DNA of 64,000 nucleotides from Sipunculus nudus (taxonomy: Eukaryota > Annelida > Sipuncula > Golfingiida > Sipunculidae), in NCBI GenBank assembly GCA_026874595.1, contig CM049317.1, forward strand, positions 42,122,401 through 42,186,400, in the 5' to 3' direction. Both the position numbers and the translations under genes were made by a program. Position 1 is the stretch's first letter. Each line of letters opens with the position of its first letter. Below, one piece after another: positions 46,661-60,540 of this stretch. The notes under the pieces were generated by a model. The model had not been told where the DNA came from, did no database searches, and saw nothing but the letters and a program-made list of their open reading frames with translations.

Positions 46661-49600
46661 CAAGGGACCCATGGGTCACGGCGCTCAGCTGATTGTGATT
46701 GGACTATAAATGGTTCTCCACTGTGATACTATATTGAGTCGATAAAGCTTATGAATATCATGGACATGTTGGGCTATTATAAAGGAATGTAATGTAATAT
46801 GTGAGTAAATGATAAATGAAATAACCTGACTGATGGATTAATAGAGTCAAATATAGTGGTTTATTTTTTATTTATTTAGGAGGGGTTGAAAATTGTGATA
46901 TATTTGAGCAAATATGAATGCAATGACAGCAGTAATATGCAGTAGTAGAATGATTTTAAGGCTATTTGTTGAAGGATCTAAAGTGTATAGTAGTCTGCAA
47001 GCTTTCAATTTGACAGGTATGATGTTATGATTAACTATGCTGATGAAGTGATTTATGAATTTGTGACTGTATGACACAATATCTCTTTAGTCTTGACAGA
47101 GTACATTATTGTGATGCCCACAATGTCTACATATTACACAATACTGACATAATTTCTGGCAAGTACATAGGTACCTATGGACGAATAGTTATACAAAATA
47201 TTAAAGTATGAATATATCTGATTCATCTTGTTCTTGCTTACTGAGGCTGACTTTGGGATGGGGTTCCGAGAAGGGAAAAGTGAGGGCAGCACAAAGGTGG
47301 ATGTAGAAATATTCTATTGTAATGTTTTTCATTTATATAAGAATATGAAAAGCTAAGAGGAAAGGGGCCCTCCTACTTGGTTATAGTAAAGTTCTAAATA
47401 TATGATTGCAAACTAATACTCTGACAAGACTGTCATGAAGTAAAAAACAGTAAATGCAAGCTTTCAATTTGACAGATATGATGTTATGATTAACTATGCT
47501 GATGAAGTGATTTATGAATCTGTGACTGTATGACACAATATCTCTTTAGTCTTGACAAGGTACATTATTGTGATGCCCACTATGTCTACATATTACACAA
47601 TATTGACATAATTTCTGGCATGTACATAGGTACCTATGGACGAATAGTTTTACAAAATATTAAAGTATGAATATATCTGATTCATCTTGTTCTTGCTTAC
47701 TGAGGCTGACTTTGGGATGGGGTTTGGAGAAGGGAAAAGTGAGGGCAGCACGAAGGTGGATGTAGAAATATTATATTGTAATGTTTTTCATTTATATAAG
47801 AATATGAAAAGCTAAGAGGAAAGGGGCCCTCCTACTTGGTTATAGTAAAGTTCTAAATATATGATTGCAAACAAATACTCTGACAAGACTGTCATGAAGT
47901 AAAAAACAGTAAAATGCAAGCTTTCAATTTGACAGATATGATGTTATGATTAACTATGCTGATGAAGTGATTTATGAATTTGTGACTGTATGACACAATA
48001 TCTCTTTAGTCTTGACAAGGTACATTATTGTGATGCCCACTATGTCTACATATTACACAATATTGACATAATTTCTGGCATGTACATAGGTACCTATGGA
48101 TGAATAGTTTTACAAAATATTAAAGTATGAATATATCTGATTCATCTTGTTCTTGCTTACTGAGGCTGACTTTGGGATGGGGCTTGGAGAAGGGAAAAGT
48201 GAGGGCAGCACGAAGGTGGATGTAGAAATATTCTATTGTAATGTTTTCATTTATATAAGAATATGAAAAGCTAAGAGGAAAGGGGCCCTCCTACTTGGTT
48301 ATAGTAAAGTTCTAAATATATGATTGCAAACTAATACTCTGACAAGACTGTCATGAAGAAAAACAGTAAATGCAAGCTTTCAATTTGACAGATATGATGT
48401 TATGATTAACTATGCTGATGAAGTGATTTATGAATCTGTGACTGTATGACACAATATCTCTTTAGTCTTGACAAGGTAAATTATTGTGATGCCCACTATG
48501 TCTTCATATTACACAATATTGACATTATTTCTGGCATGTACATAGGTACCTTTGGACGAATATTTATACAAAATATTAAAGTATGAATATATCTGTTTCA
48601 TCTTGTTCTTGCTTACTGAGGCTGACTTTGAGATGGGGTTCAGAGAAGGGAAAAGTGAGGGCAGCATGAAGGTGGATGTAGAAATATTCTATTGTAATGT
48701 TTTTCATTTATATATGAATATGAAAAGCTAAGAGGAAAGGGGCCCTCCTACTTGGTTATAGTAAAGTTCTAAATATATGATTGCAAACTAATACTCTGAC
48801 AAGACTGTCATGAAGTAAAAAACAGTAAATGCAAGCTTTCAATTTGACAGATATGATGTTATGATTAACTATGCTGATGAAGTGATTTATGAATCTGTGA
48901 CTGTATGACACAATATCTCTTTAGTCTTGACAAGGTAAATTATTGTGATGCCCACTATGTCTACATATTACACAATATTGACATAATTTCTGGCATGTAC
49001 ATAGGTACCTATGGACGAATAGTTATACAAAATATTAAAGTATGAATATATCTGTTTCATCTTGTTCTTGCTTACTGAGGCTGACTTTGAGATGGGGTTC
49101 AGAGAAGGGAAAAGTGAGGGCAGCACGAAGGTGGATGTAGAAATATTCTATTGTAATGTTTTTCATTTATATAAGAATATTAAAAGCTAAGAGGAAAGGG
49201 GCCCTCCTACTTGGTTATAGTAAAGTTCTAAATATATGATTGCAAACTAATACTCTGACAAGACTGTCATGAAGTAAAAAACAGTAAATGCAAGCTTTCA
49301 ATTTGACAGATATGATGTTATGATTAACTATGCTGATGAAGTGATTTATGAATTTGTGACTGTATTACACAATATCTCTTTAGTCTTGACAAGGTACATT
49401 ATTATGATGCCCACTATGTCTACATATTACACAATATTGACATAATTTCTGGCATGTACATAGGTACCTATGGACGAATAGTTATACAAAATATTAAAGT
49501 ATGAATATATCTGATTCATCTTGTTCTTGCTTACTGAGGCTGACTTTGGGATGGGGTTCGGAGAAGGGAAAAGTGAGGGCAGCACAAAGGTGGATGTAGA

Positions 49601-51811
49601 AATATTCTATTGTAATGTTTTTCATTTATATAAGAATATGAAAAGCTAAGAGGAAAGGGACCCTCCTACTTGGTTATAGTAAAGTTCTAAATATATGATT
49701 GCAAACTAATACTCTGACAAGACTGTCATGAAGAAAAACAGTAAAAGTTTTGAGATACTGTAATGCATATGAAAATTTACAGATGGACAGGCAAGTGGAC
49801 AGAATGGACTAATACCTTTATTTCACTTTCAAGGGAATAATGCATTTAAGTTTATATATAAGCCTATCTTTTTAAAGCATATCCACTTTTTCCATTAAGA
49901 AGTTTTTATCTGAATCATTTTTTTTATTTACAGGTTTTATAAATTTTTAATAAAAAAACCTGAAAATATAAGTTAAAATATTAGAATTGTTGCAAAAGCT
50001 GCAATCATTATATATACAGAGTAAAAAACTGAAAGTATAAGTAAAAATATTAGATTTGTTGCAAAAGTTGCAATCATCATATATCCAGAGTGTAGCTCAT
50101 ATTGGGTCATATTATGCATACACATATATTTTATTATTTTAAATCATAAATGTTTAAACTGAATTTAAAGGAAAATAATGCCACAACATGGCATCTACAA
50201 GAATATTCCTTGAATCACTATTAAAAAGTTTTGCACATTGGAGTTTTCAGTACATGCTTAATTTTATTCACCAAAATAAAATAAATGATTCAGTAAATTT
50301 GATAAAATAAAACATCTTTTCAAATAAAGTGCATAATAAAGGAAATAATATGCACCATCTGGGGGGGGGGAGTGCAGGGCAGAGGGGAAGCCTGCTGGTA
50401 GTGGCCAAGCTGACCCAAGGCAAGCTGCCTGGGATGGGTTACATAATGCAAGTGAAGGCTGTACTACTAGGTGGGCTAGATGTAAACAACACTTGACATG
50501 GTGTATGAAAACATGAATAAAAGCTATTCTTTCCAATCAATATCTTTGAAATTTCAGATTTTAAAAGATTAAATTCTTATGTATATATGCTGTGAAAATT
50601 AAATCAACAGTGCCAAAGTTGGACAAAATTTAAGGTATTGATTTTTTATTTATGCTAATAACTTGAAAAATTTGCAAAATTCAGATCTAATTTTGGGTAA
50701 ACAATTGAATCTTGATTAAATAAAGTTATATTCCTGAAAAAAAGTCTCTAGGTTCAGCAATTCTCATGTTAGGTGAGTAAATATATTTCCTGATTTTTTA
50801 AAAAATTGCATTATGTTTTGGCCCATAACTTCAAAATAATACCCAATATTGACCTAATTTTTGGTATGTTCATGGAAAATGTATGAAAGAATGTGAATAC
50901 TATATACGATCAAAAACAGATCAGTGGTTTTGATATTAGGCAGCCCTGAAGTGTAACAATGGCTTTTTTTATGGAAAATGGAGTTTTTTCCTTAATATCT
51001 CGAAGGAACGAAGTCCTAATGACCCAATTTTCGGTATGGTAGGAGATTTTGGGGACATCTAAAATTATGCCAACAGCCTGGGGAGCATAGAGATGTGCAC
51101 TGAATGACCTACAGTCATCGAAGTGGACTGCTTGACAATGTAAGGGAATACTACAAGAGCCTCCAAAAAAATTCAATAACAAGCCTAATTTTGCAGCTTT
51201 TATTTTCAAATTTCAGATTTGAACAGATTAAATCCTTATATATACATGCTGTGAAAATTAAATCCACAGTACTTACAGGAAAAAAATGTGCCGCGGCCAA
51301 AGTTGGGCAAAATTCAAGGTACCAATTTTATATTTTTGTCAATATTTAAAAAATTTAACAGATTTCGATCTAATTTTTGGTATACAATTAAATTTTGATT
51401 AATTAAAGTTGTATTACTGGAAAAAAGTCCCTACCTTTAACACTTTTGGTCTTAAGTGACCAAATATCTTCCTGAATTTTTTACAAAGTCCATTATGTTT
51501 GGGCCCATAACTTTTTTAAATTATATAATACTGACTTAATATCTGGCATGTACATAGGAACTATATAGAGGAACATTTATGGTAAATATGAAGAAAACCA
51601 GATGAGTGGTTTTGATATTAGGCAGTCCTGAAGTGTGAAAATAGATTTCTAATAAAAAATTGAAGTTTTTCTTTAATATCTTGAAGAAACGAAGTCCTAT
51701 TGACCCAATTTTCGGCATGGTAGGAGATTTTGGGGACATCTAACTGTATGCCCAATTTCAGATTCGTAGGTCCAACGGTGTCAAAACGTACCAGTCTGAC
51801 GGGCGGACATC

Positions 51812-51845
<34 letters not shown>

Positions 51846-51902
51846 GACGACGGACAATGGACCACGACTATAGCTCAGATGACTTATAGTCAGCTGAGCT
51901 AA
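46661..51902 (-). mobile_element. Nested Hel-A copy with amplified 459-bp monomer
   Basis: Bounded by CAAGGGACCCATGGGTCACG and CAGCTGAGCTAA. The host sequence resumes as aaattacaaatattgtccc, intact at 34858-34876. It is a sibling of 37382-41022, with the monomer block expanded to six. A G-run and a non-shared segment lie at about 50360-50530. Confidence 0.82.
46997..49745. repeat. 459-bp tandem repeat, six units
   Basis: Unit starts (gcaagctttcaatttgacag) lie at 46997, 47456, 47916, 48372, 48831 and 49290, giving periods of 456-460 bp. Units differ by few substitutions. No coding potential shared by all. Confidence 0.92.
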
Positions 51903-51988
51903 AAAAATTACAAATATTGTCCCAGATATTATTTTTATTAAAGATAACAAGAGAATCGTATGATTTTTAAAATGAAATATAACTGAAA

Positions 51989-53425
51989 CTAGACATTTCT
52001 TGGCACCGTTGGTGCCAGAGTATCCCGAGACATAGTAGGCCCCCCCTTTATGAATAGACCCTCATTTTTAGCAGCATATACTGACACTTGGCATATTTAT
52101 TGCTTCTTCCATCTAACAATCCACAATCTTGTTGAAGATGTTGGTCCTGTGACCTTGATCTTTTTAAAGATGTGTCCTGTGACCTTTCCCTTTGACCTCA
52201 TGACCCCAAAATCAATTTGGGTCTTACTTTTCCAATGGGACAAATACAAGTCAAGTTTGAAATCCATACATAAATAAAAGCAGGAATTATCATCCAGAAA
52301 CTATTTTTTGGACAGATGGCTTGTGTGACCTTCACCTTTGACCTTGTGACCTCAAAATTGATAGGGGTCTTCCACTCTTGGCAGGTGAACTATATGTGCA
52401 AGATGAAAGATCTGAGAAGAATTGTTTGGCTGAAAATGCATCCACAATCTTTTTAAAGATGTGTCCTGTGACCTTGACCTTTGACCTCATGACCCCAAAA
52501 TCAATTTGGTCTTGCTTTTCCAATGGGACATATACAAGTCAAGTTTGAAATCAATACATCAATAAAAGAAGGAATTATCATCTAGAAACTAATTTTTGGA
52601 CAGATAGCTCCTGTGGCCTTGACCTTGTGACCCCAAAATTTATATGGATCATCCACTATTGGCAAGTGAGCTATATATTCAAGATGGAAGACCTGGGATG
52701 AAAGTTTGGCTTAAAATGCATCCACAGTATCTTTTAAAATGCCAGTCCAGTGACCTTGACCTTTGACCTCATTACTCTAGAACCTATAGGGTTCTTACTT
52801 TAGTGGTGGGCCATACATAAGTCATGTTTGAAATCCATATGGCTATCAACACTGGAGATATCATAAGAGGTGTGTGATTTTCACCATATATGGCAATATT
52901 CAATGTCAAGGCCACTATCATAGTGACCACAATTTAAATAAACATCATCCCATAACCCATACCTATGTATATGCATAATATAAAAGAAATCTGTCCATTA
53001 GTTTTTGACTTATAATGCTCACAGTACTGTAAGGTGGCAATTTTGAGGGTGTTTAACGGCACGAAAACAAGTAAAGAATAATAGGTGGCGCCACCAGTTT
53101 CTGGAACATGACAACCCTATCAATGATCTTCCATCAGCTTGATTTTGGGATAAATCCATGCAAGATTTCTTGAGATATTAAAGAATTTGTGTGATTTTCC
53201 CCAAAATTGGACCTATTCAAGGTCAAGGACACTCTCCTAGTAAAGGTCATGACCTAATTTTAAATAGGCTTCGTCCTCTTACCCATATCTATACATATAC
53301 CAAGTTTGGTAAAGTTCCGTGAAATATTTTTTGGGTTATCGCGCCAACAAGATTTATATGCGGCGGCGGTGGCGGGGGGATCGGTATGAAAACATAGTAT
53401 CCCCCGACTTTGTCTGGGGATACAA
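51989..53425 (-). mobile_element. Complete Hel-C copy, 1.44 kb
   Basis: CTAGACATTTCTTGGCACC on the left; hairpin GTATCCCC/GGGGATAC then AA on the right. The host reads actgaaa/tgatt, intact at about 26038-26048 (actgaaatgatt), so insertion was between A and T without duplication. It carries about four DR1-type sites, fewer than the copy at 57614. Confidence 0.85.
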
Positions 53426-55708
53426 TGATTCTTAAAATAATATTAAAGAATATATTCATAAATGCATTCATGAATACATTTGGAAAGTATTTGACTGGTA
53501 TTCATATACTTTCATTTTTACCTGAATTCCCATTCTTTATGCAAGAAATTTTATAATGGAGTACATATTCATATTCGTATTTAAATACAATTGCAAAGAA
53601 TTCCCACCATGTCTGGTATTTATTCAGTTTTCACCAAACAATGGTGTTGCGAATCCAGAAAGTACAAAATTTACCCATTTAAATAATGATCATAAGTACC
53701 TGGTTTTATGGCTTTTATTTATATTAAAAAAAATAAATGTGATATATTCATTTTGGACTAATTTCACATCAATGTACACACTAGACACAGTAGGAATCTA
53801 GATTAATATTATCAACTGCATCTTTGCCTATCATTAATTTCCTTCATATGATCCCTAATGATTAGTAATGAATAATATGATATTCCTCTTTTATCATTAA
53901 AATTGAACTGAAAAATGCCATAGGTGACTGCATGGTGTTATTTGGAATACGTGACATTCTATCCATCGATACAAGATTCTTATATCATCAGCAACTGCAA
54001 GTTAATTCCCTATTATAATAAACTAACAAATTCCTTTTCTATTTTTCTTTAATTTGTTATTAAAAACTAATAAAAATGATTAATTTATTGTTTATTGTTA
54101 TGTTGTTGGTTAAAACTACTAGATGAGTTGGGTTGGACACCTGGATCAACTGTGGCTGGCCATAAGCTGCCTGGCTGCCCCAGTATATGCCTTGCCTCAA
54201 GTGTGCATAATTTGCTGAAAGTTCAACAAGGTCAACATACAGGTGACTCAAGAGTGGCTGGAGAGAGCCAAGGTCTGACATGGTCTCATAAAAACATTAA
54301 TAAAAGCTACAATTTTTGGCCAATTTCTTTCAGCTTTCTAAACTAAAAAGCTGAAATCCTTATGTGTGCATGATATGAAAATTATATAAACAGAGCTCAC
54401 ATGAAACAAAAGTGATATGGTCAAAGTGGGGCATAATTTAAGGTACTAATTTTATATTTATACTAATAACATATAAAATTTGAAAAATTCAGAACTAATT
54501 TTGGGTATTCAATTGAATCTTGATTAAATAATGTCACATCCCTGACAAAAAATTTCTAGCTTAAGCAAGCCCCTTGTTAAGGGAGTAAATATATTTCTTG
54601 ATTTTTTACAAAGTGCACTATGTTTGTACCCATAACTTAAAACAATTACGCAATACTGACATCATTTCTGGCATGTGCACACAGAATGTATAGAAAAACA
54701 TGTATATTATATATGATTAAAGTCAGATCAGTGGTTTTGATATTAGGCAGTATTGGAGTGTAACAATGGGTTTTTAATTGAAAAATGAAGTTTTTCATTA
54801 ATATCTAAAAGGTATTAAGTCCTAGTGACCAAATTCTTGGCATGGTAGGGAATTTTGGAGACATCTAATTGTATGCCAAATTTTAGGAACTGAGAGCTTA
54901 AGCTGAGGAGCTGAGCTCTTGCAAACTGCATAACACTAGCCTGATGTAAACAAAATGTTACATGGTGGTTGAAAACTTGTATAAAATCTACAGTTTTTGA
55001 TCTACTGGTTTCAAATTTTTGGTGTTAACAGACAAAATGCTAACAAAAACATGTTGTGAAAATTAAATCCACAGTACTTACAGGAAAAAAACGTGCCATG
55101 GTCAAACTTGGGAAAATTTAAGGTACCAATTTTATATTTTTGCCAATATTTAAAAAAATGTAACAGATTTTGATCTAACTTTTGGTATACAATTAAATTT
55201 TGATCAATTTAAGTTGTATTACTGAAAAAAAGTCCCTACCTTGAACACTTTTGGTCTTAAGTGACCAAATATCTTTCCTGATTTTTTTACAAAGTCTATT
55301 ATGTTTGGGCCCATAACTTTTTTAAATTAAATAATACTGACTTAATTTCTGGCATGTTCATAGGAACTATATAGAGGAATATTTATGGTAAATATGAAGA
55401 AAACCAGATGAGTGGTTTTGATATTAGGCAGTCATGAAGTGTGAAAATAGAATTCTAATAAAAAATTGAGGTTTTTCCTTAATATCTCCAAGGAACGAAG
55501 TCCTATTGACCCAATTTTAGGCATGGTAGGAGATTTTTGGGACATCTAACTGTATGGCAAATTTCAGATTCGTAGGTCCAATGGTGTCGAAATGTGCCAG
55601 TCTTACGGACGTACATCCGGACAGACGGACAGACGGACAGACAGACAGACGGACGACAGACAATGGACCAAGACTATAGCTCAGATGACTTATAGTCAGC
55701 TGAGCTAA

Positions 55709-56260
55709 AAATTCAAAAGATTTTCATCTAATTTTGGGTATACAATTTAATTTTGATTAATTTAAGTTATATTACTGGAAAAAAGGTCCATAGCTTTAAC
55801 ATGTTTTGTGTTAAGTGATCAAATATCTTTCCTGATTTTTTACAAAATGCATTATGTTTGGGCCCATAACTTTTTTAAATTAAATAATACAGGCATAATT
55901 TCTGGCATGTACATAGGAACTATATAGAGGAATATTTATGGTAAATATGAGGAAAAACAGATGAGTGGTTTTGATATTAGGCAGTCCTGAAGTGTGAAAA
56001 TAGGTTTTTAAAAAAAAATTGAGGTTTTTCCTTAATTTCTCAAAGGAACAAAGTTGCAAAGACCCAGTTTTCGGCTTGGTAGGAGATCTTGGGGAAATCT
56101 AACATTATGCCGAATTTTGGATTCCTAGGTCTTACGGTTTCAAAATGGCCACATCTACGGACGGACGGACGGCTAGACAGAAGGACGGACGGATAGATGG
56201 ACGGACGACGGACAATGGACCACGACTATGGCTCAGATGACTTATAGTCAGCTGAGCTAA
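55709..56260 (-). mobile_element. Hel-A 5' end fragment
   Basis: About 550 bp matching 27690-28095 and the terminal region of other copies, with a long ggacggacgg-type tract and CAGCTGAGCTAA at 56260. It is followed directly by Hel-B sequence tgattgtagctggcacc, the same junction as at 41022. Confidence 0.75.
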
Positions 56261-56959
56261 TGATTGTAGCTGGCACCACCAGTCTTGTAGACAACAAAGC
56301 TATCAGAGATATATACATATGCACAATTTCAGACTGATATATCAAACCCCTCCTGAGAAAAAACGCAGGGACACACTGTGCAAAAGTCATTGTAGGTTGA
56401 AACACCTGTCTCGTGAGCGAGAAAGTCATTAAAGACACGTAGACAGGTCAAAATACTAGACCAATACATCAAACTTACCTAGAGTTTGATGCATGGGGCT
56501 GACCAGGCTTAGGTGAGAAAGGCAGTTGCCCCGAGTGAACTGTGACAAATTGCTTGCTCAGGCTACTGCACTGAGTGAACTCATGACCTGCACCTGGCAA
56601 GACTGAGTGAACTTTTGACCTGTACCTGGCTGCACTGAGTGAACTCCTGACCTGTTGCATAAACTGACAGCTATTCTGCCAAAGCTATAAATAGATCCAG
56701 GCTGAACTTTGGTGCCAAATCTGATGCATTGGGCAGTCTGCCAATGCTATAAATAGAATGCAGCTACTGCACTGAGTAAACTCCTGACCTATACCTGGCT
56801 GCACTGAGTGAACTCTTGACCTGTTGCCTAATCTGATACAGTTATCAGTCTGACAATACCATAAATAGATCCAGACTGACCTTTGGCCTGTTGCCAAATC
56901 TGAAATAGTAGCCACACCTATGCATAAGCTCTCAGATTGGCTCCGCATGCAGCCCTGAG

Positions 56960-57205
56960 GGGCATGACACACATGAGGTGATCACATGATATTCATGAGT
57001 TGATCACATGCTACCTATGAGTTGATCATATAGTGCCCATGAGGTGTTCACATGTCACACATGAGGTGATCACATGCCTTGTGCTTGGCTGCACTGATTG
57101 AACTCTTTACCTATATCTGGCTGCACTGAATGAACTCTTGATCTGTTGAGGTGATCACATGGTGCCCATGAGGTGTTCACATGTCACCCATGAGGGGATC
57201 ACATG
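56960..57205. repeat. Expanded TGATCACATG subrepeats in Hel-B
   Basis: More units than in the other Hel-B copies, with an extra block near 57150-57200 that repeats the flanking gcactgaatgaactcttgat segment. Confidence 0.65.
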
Positions 57206-57613
57206 CCTTGTGCTTGACTGCACTGACTGAAGTCTTGACCTATATCTGGCTGCACTGAATGAACTCTTGATCTATTGCGAAATCTGAAACAGTTGGCAGT
57301 TTCTTAACCTATGTAAATATACAGACACAATCTTGGCCTGTTGGCAAATCTGTTTACACATACTGAAAGACTTTGGCTAAAATACTTTTTTTCAAGCTGA
57401 AATATTCATAAACTTTTTATCAAAATATCTAGAAAAATAAAAGATTCAGTTCTTTTATTGTTAAAGTTCCAATAATTCTGCCAAAAATCATTCAACTAAA
57501 CTTGAACAAAGGCCACCTAAGAATAATTTTGGTGACATGTAACAGAAGTTATAACTGAAACAATAATTTTGTAGAAGAACAGTTTTGCAGTCCTCAGTTT
57601 GAGTTAGACATAA

Positions 57614-60540
57614 CTAGACATTTCTTGGCACCGCAGGTGCCAGAGTATCCCCAGACATAGTACTGCCCCTCTTTAAGAATAGGCCCCCATTTTAAGCTCC
57701 TGTGACCTTCACCTTTGACCTTGTGACCTCAAAATTGATAGGGGTCTTACTCTCTTGGCAGGTGAACTATATGTGCAAGATGAAAGGTCTGAGGTGAAAT
57801 GTTTGGCTGAAATTGCATCCACAACCTTTTTTAAAGAGGTTTCCTGTGACCTTGACCTTTGACCTCATGACCCCAAAATCAATTCGGGTCTTGCTTTTTC
57901 AAATGGGTCAAATACAAGTCAAGTTTGAAATCCATACATCAATAAAAGAAGGAATTATCATCCAGAAACTAATTTTTGGACAGATGGCTCCTGTGACCTT
58001 CACCTTTGACCTTGTGACCTCAAAATTGATAGGGTTCTTCCTCTCTTGGCAGGTGAACTATATGTGCAAGATGAAAGATCTGAGATGAAATGTTTGGCTG
58101 AAAATGCATCCACATCTTTTTAAAGAAGTGTCCTGTGACCTTTACCTTTGACCTCATGACCCCAAAATCAATTCAGGTCTTGCTTTTCCAATGGGACATA
58201 TACAAGTCAAGTTTGAAATCCATACATCAATAAAAGCAGGAATTATCATCCAGAAACTAATTTTTGGACAGATGGCTCCTGTGACCTTCACCTTTGACCT
58301 TGTGACCTCAAAATTGATAGGGGTCTTCCACTCTTGGCAGGTGAACTATATGTGCAAGATAAAAGATCTGAGATGAATTGTTTGGCTGAAATTGCATCCA
58401 CAACCTTTTTAAAGAGGTTTCCTGTGACCTTGACCTTTGACCTCATGACCCCAAAATCAATTTGGGTCTTGCTTTTCAAATGGGTCAAATACAAGTCAAG
58501 TTTGAAATTCATACATCAATAAAAGAAGGAATTATCATCCAGAAACTAATTTTTGGACAGATAGCTCCTGTGGCCTTGACCTTTGACCTTGTGACCCCAA
58601 AATTTATATGGATTATCCACTATTGGCAAGTGAGCTATATGTGCAAGATGAAAGATCTGAGATGAAATGTTTGGCTGAAAATGCATCCACATCTTTTTAA
58701 AGATGTGTCCTGTGACCTTGAACTTTGACCTCATGACCCCAAAATCAATTCAGGTCTTGCTTTTCCAATGGGACATATACAAGTCAAGTTTGAAATCCAT
58801 ACATCAATAAAAGCAGGAATTATCATCCAGAAACTAATTTTATGACAGATGGCTCCTGTGACCTTCACCTTTGACCTAGTGACCTCAAAATTGATAGGGG
58901 TCTTCCACTCTTGGCAGGTGAACTATATGTGCAAGATGAAAGATCTGAGATGAATTGTTTGGCTGAAATTGCATCCACAACCTTTTTAAAGAGGTTTCCT
59001 GTGACCTTGACCTTTGACCTCATGACCCCAAAATCAATTCGGGTCTTGCTTTTCCAATGGGTCAAATACAAGTCAAGTTTGAAATCCATACATCAATAAA
59101 AGAAGGAATTATCATCCAGAAACTAATTTTTGGACAGATAGCTTCTGTGGCCTTGACCTTTGACCCAAAAATTTATATGGATTATCCACTATTGGCAAGT
59201 GAGCTATATATTCAAGATGGAAGACCTGGGATGAAAGTTTGGCTTAAAATGCATCCACATTTTTTTAAAGATGTGTCCTGTGACCTTGACCTTTGACCTC
59301 ATGACCTCAAAATCAATTTGGGTCTTGCTTTTCCAATGGGACATATACAAGTCAAGTTTGAAATCCATACATCAATAAAAGGAGGAATTATCATCCAGGA
59401 ACTAATTTTTGGACAGATGGCTCCTGTGACCTTCACCTTTGACCTTGTGACCTCAAAACTGATAGGGGTCTTCTGCCATTGGCAGATGACTTATATGTGC
59501 AAGATGAAAGGTCTGAGATGAAATGTTTGGCTGAAAATGCATCCACAATCTTTTTAAAGATGTGTCCTGTGACCTTGACCTTTGACCGCATGACCCCAAA
59601 ATCAATTGGAGTTTTGCTTTTTCAATGGGACATATATAAGTCAAATTTGAAATCAATACATCAATAAAAGCAGGAATTATCATCCAAAAACTAATTTTTG
59701 GACAGATAGCACCTGTGGCCTTGACCTTTGACCTTGTGACCCCAAAATTTATATGGATCATCCACTATTGGCAAGTGAGCTATATATTCAAGATGGAAGA
59801 CCTGGAATGAAAGTTTGGCTTAAAATGCATCCACAGTATCTTTTAAAATGCCAGTCCAGTGACCTTGACCTTTGACCTCATGACCCTAGAACCTATAGGG
59901 TTCTTACTTTAGTGGTGGGCCATACATAAGTCATGTTTGAAATCCATATGGCTATCAACACTGGAGATATCATAAGAGGTGTGTGATTTTCACCATATAT
60001 GGCAATATTCAAGGTCAAGGCCACTATCTTAGGAAAGGTCATGACCCCAATTTAAATAAACATCATCCCATAGCCCATACCTATGTATATGCATAATATA
60101 AAAGAAATCTGTCCATCAGTTTTTGACTTATAATGCTCACAGTACTGTAAGGTGGCAATTTTGGGGATATTAAACGGCATGAAAACAAGTAAAGAATAAT
60201 AGGTGGCGCCACCAGTTTCAGGAACATGACAACCCTATCCATGATCTTCCATCAACTTGATTTTGGGATAAATCCATGCAAGATTTCTTGAGATATTAAA
60301 GAATTTGTGTGATTTTCCCCAAAATTGGACCTATTCAAGGTCAAGGACACTCTCCTAGTAAAGGTCATGACCTAATTTTAAATAGGCTTCGTCCTCTTAC
60401 CCATATCTATACATATACCAAGTTTGGTAAAGTTCCGTGAAATATTTTTTGGGTTATTGCGCCAACAAGATTTATATGCGGGGGCGGCGGCGGGACCGGT
60501 ATGAAAACATAGTATCCCCCGACTTTGTCTGGGGATACAA
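57614..60540 (-). mobile_element. Complete Hel-C copy, 2.93 kb
   Basis: CTAGACATTTCTTGGCACC, GGTGCC and GTATCCCCAGACA at the left; GTATCCCC, loop, GGGGATAC, AA at the right. The host reads gacataa/taatggcc, intact at about 31550-31563. Twice the length of the copy at 51989, owing to additional 290-bp internal units. Non-coding. Confidence 0.87.
57700..59890. repeat. About 290-bp Hel-C units, roughly seven, with DR1-type sites
   Basis: Sixteen close variants of acctttgacc, alternating between gtgaccttgacctttgacct and gaccttcacctttgacctt contexts about 145 bp apart. The reverse complement of the first contains AGGTCAAAGGTCAAGGTCA. Short open frames on both strands are repeat translations. Confidence 0.85.

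Larger units (their letters stand above)
46379..55708 (-). mobile_element. Hel-A copy holding nested Hel-A and Hel-C insertions
   Basis: The outer element starts CAAGGGACCTATGGGTCACG and ends CAGCTGAGCTAA at 55708. Its own sequence is 46379-46660, 51903-51988 and 53426-55708, about 2.65 kb, closely matching the 2.62-kb intact copy at 34573-37197. Both nested insertions can therefore be excised on paper with exact A/T junctions. Confidence 0.82.

Noticed and set aside
57813-59761. Many 60-100-residue ORFs containing FPVTLTFDLMTPKS or RSKVKVTGHIFKK
   Set aside because: These are opposite-strand translations of the same Hel-C unit (gaccttgacctttgacctc). They recur with every repeat copy and carry no independent coding evidence.
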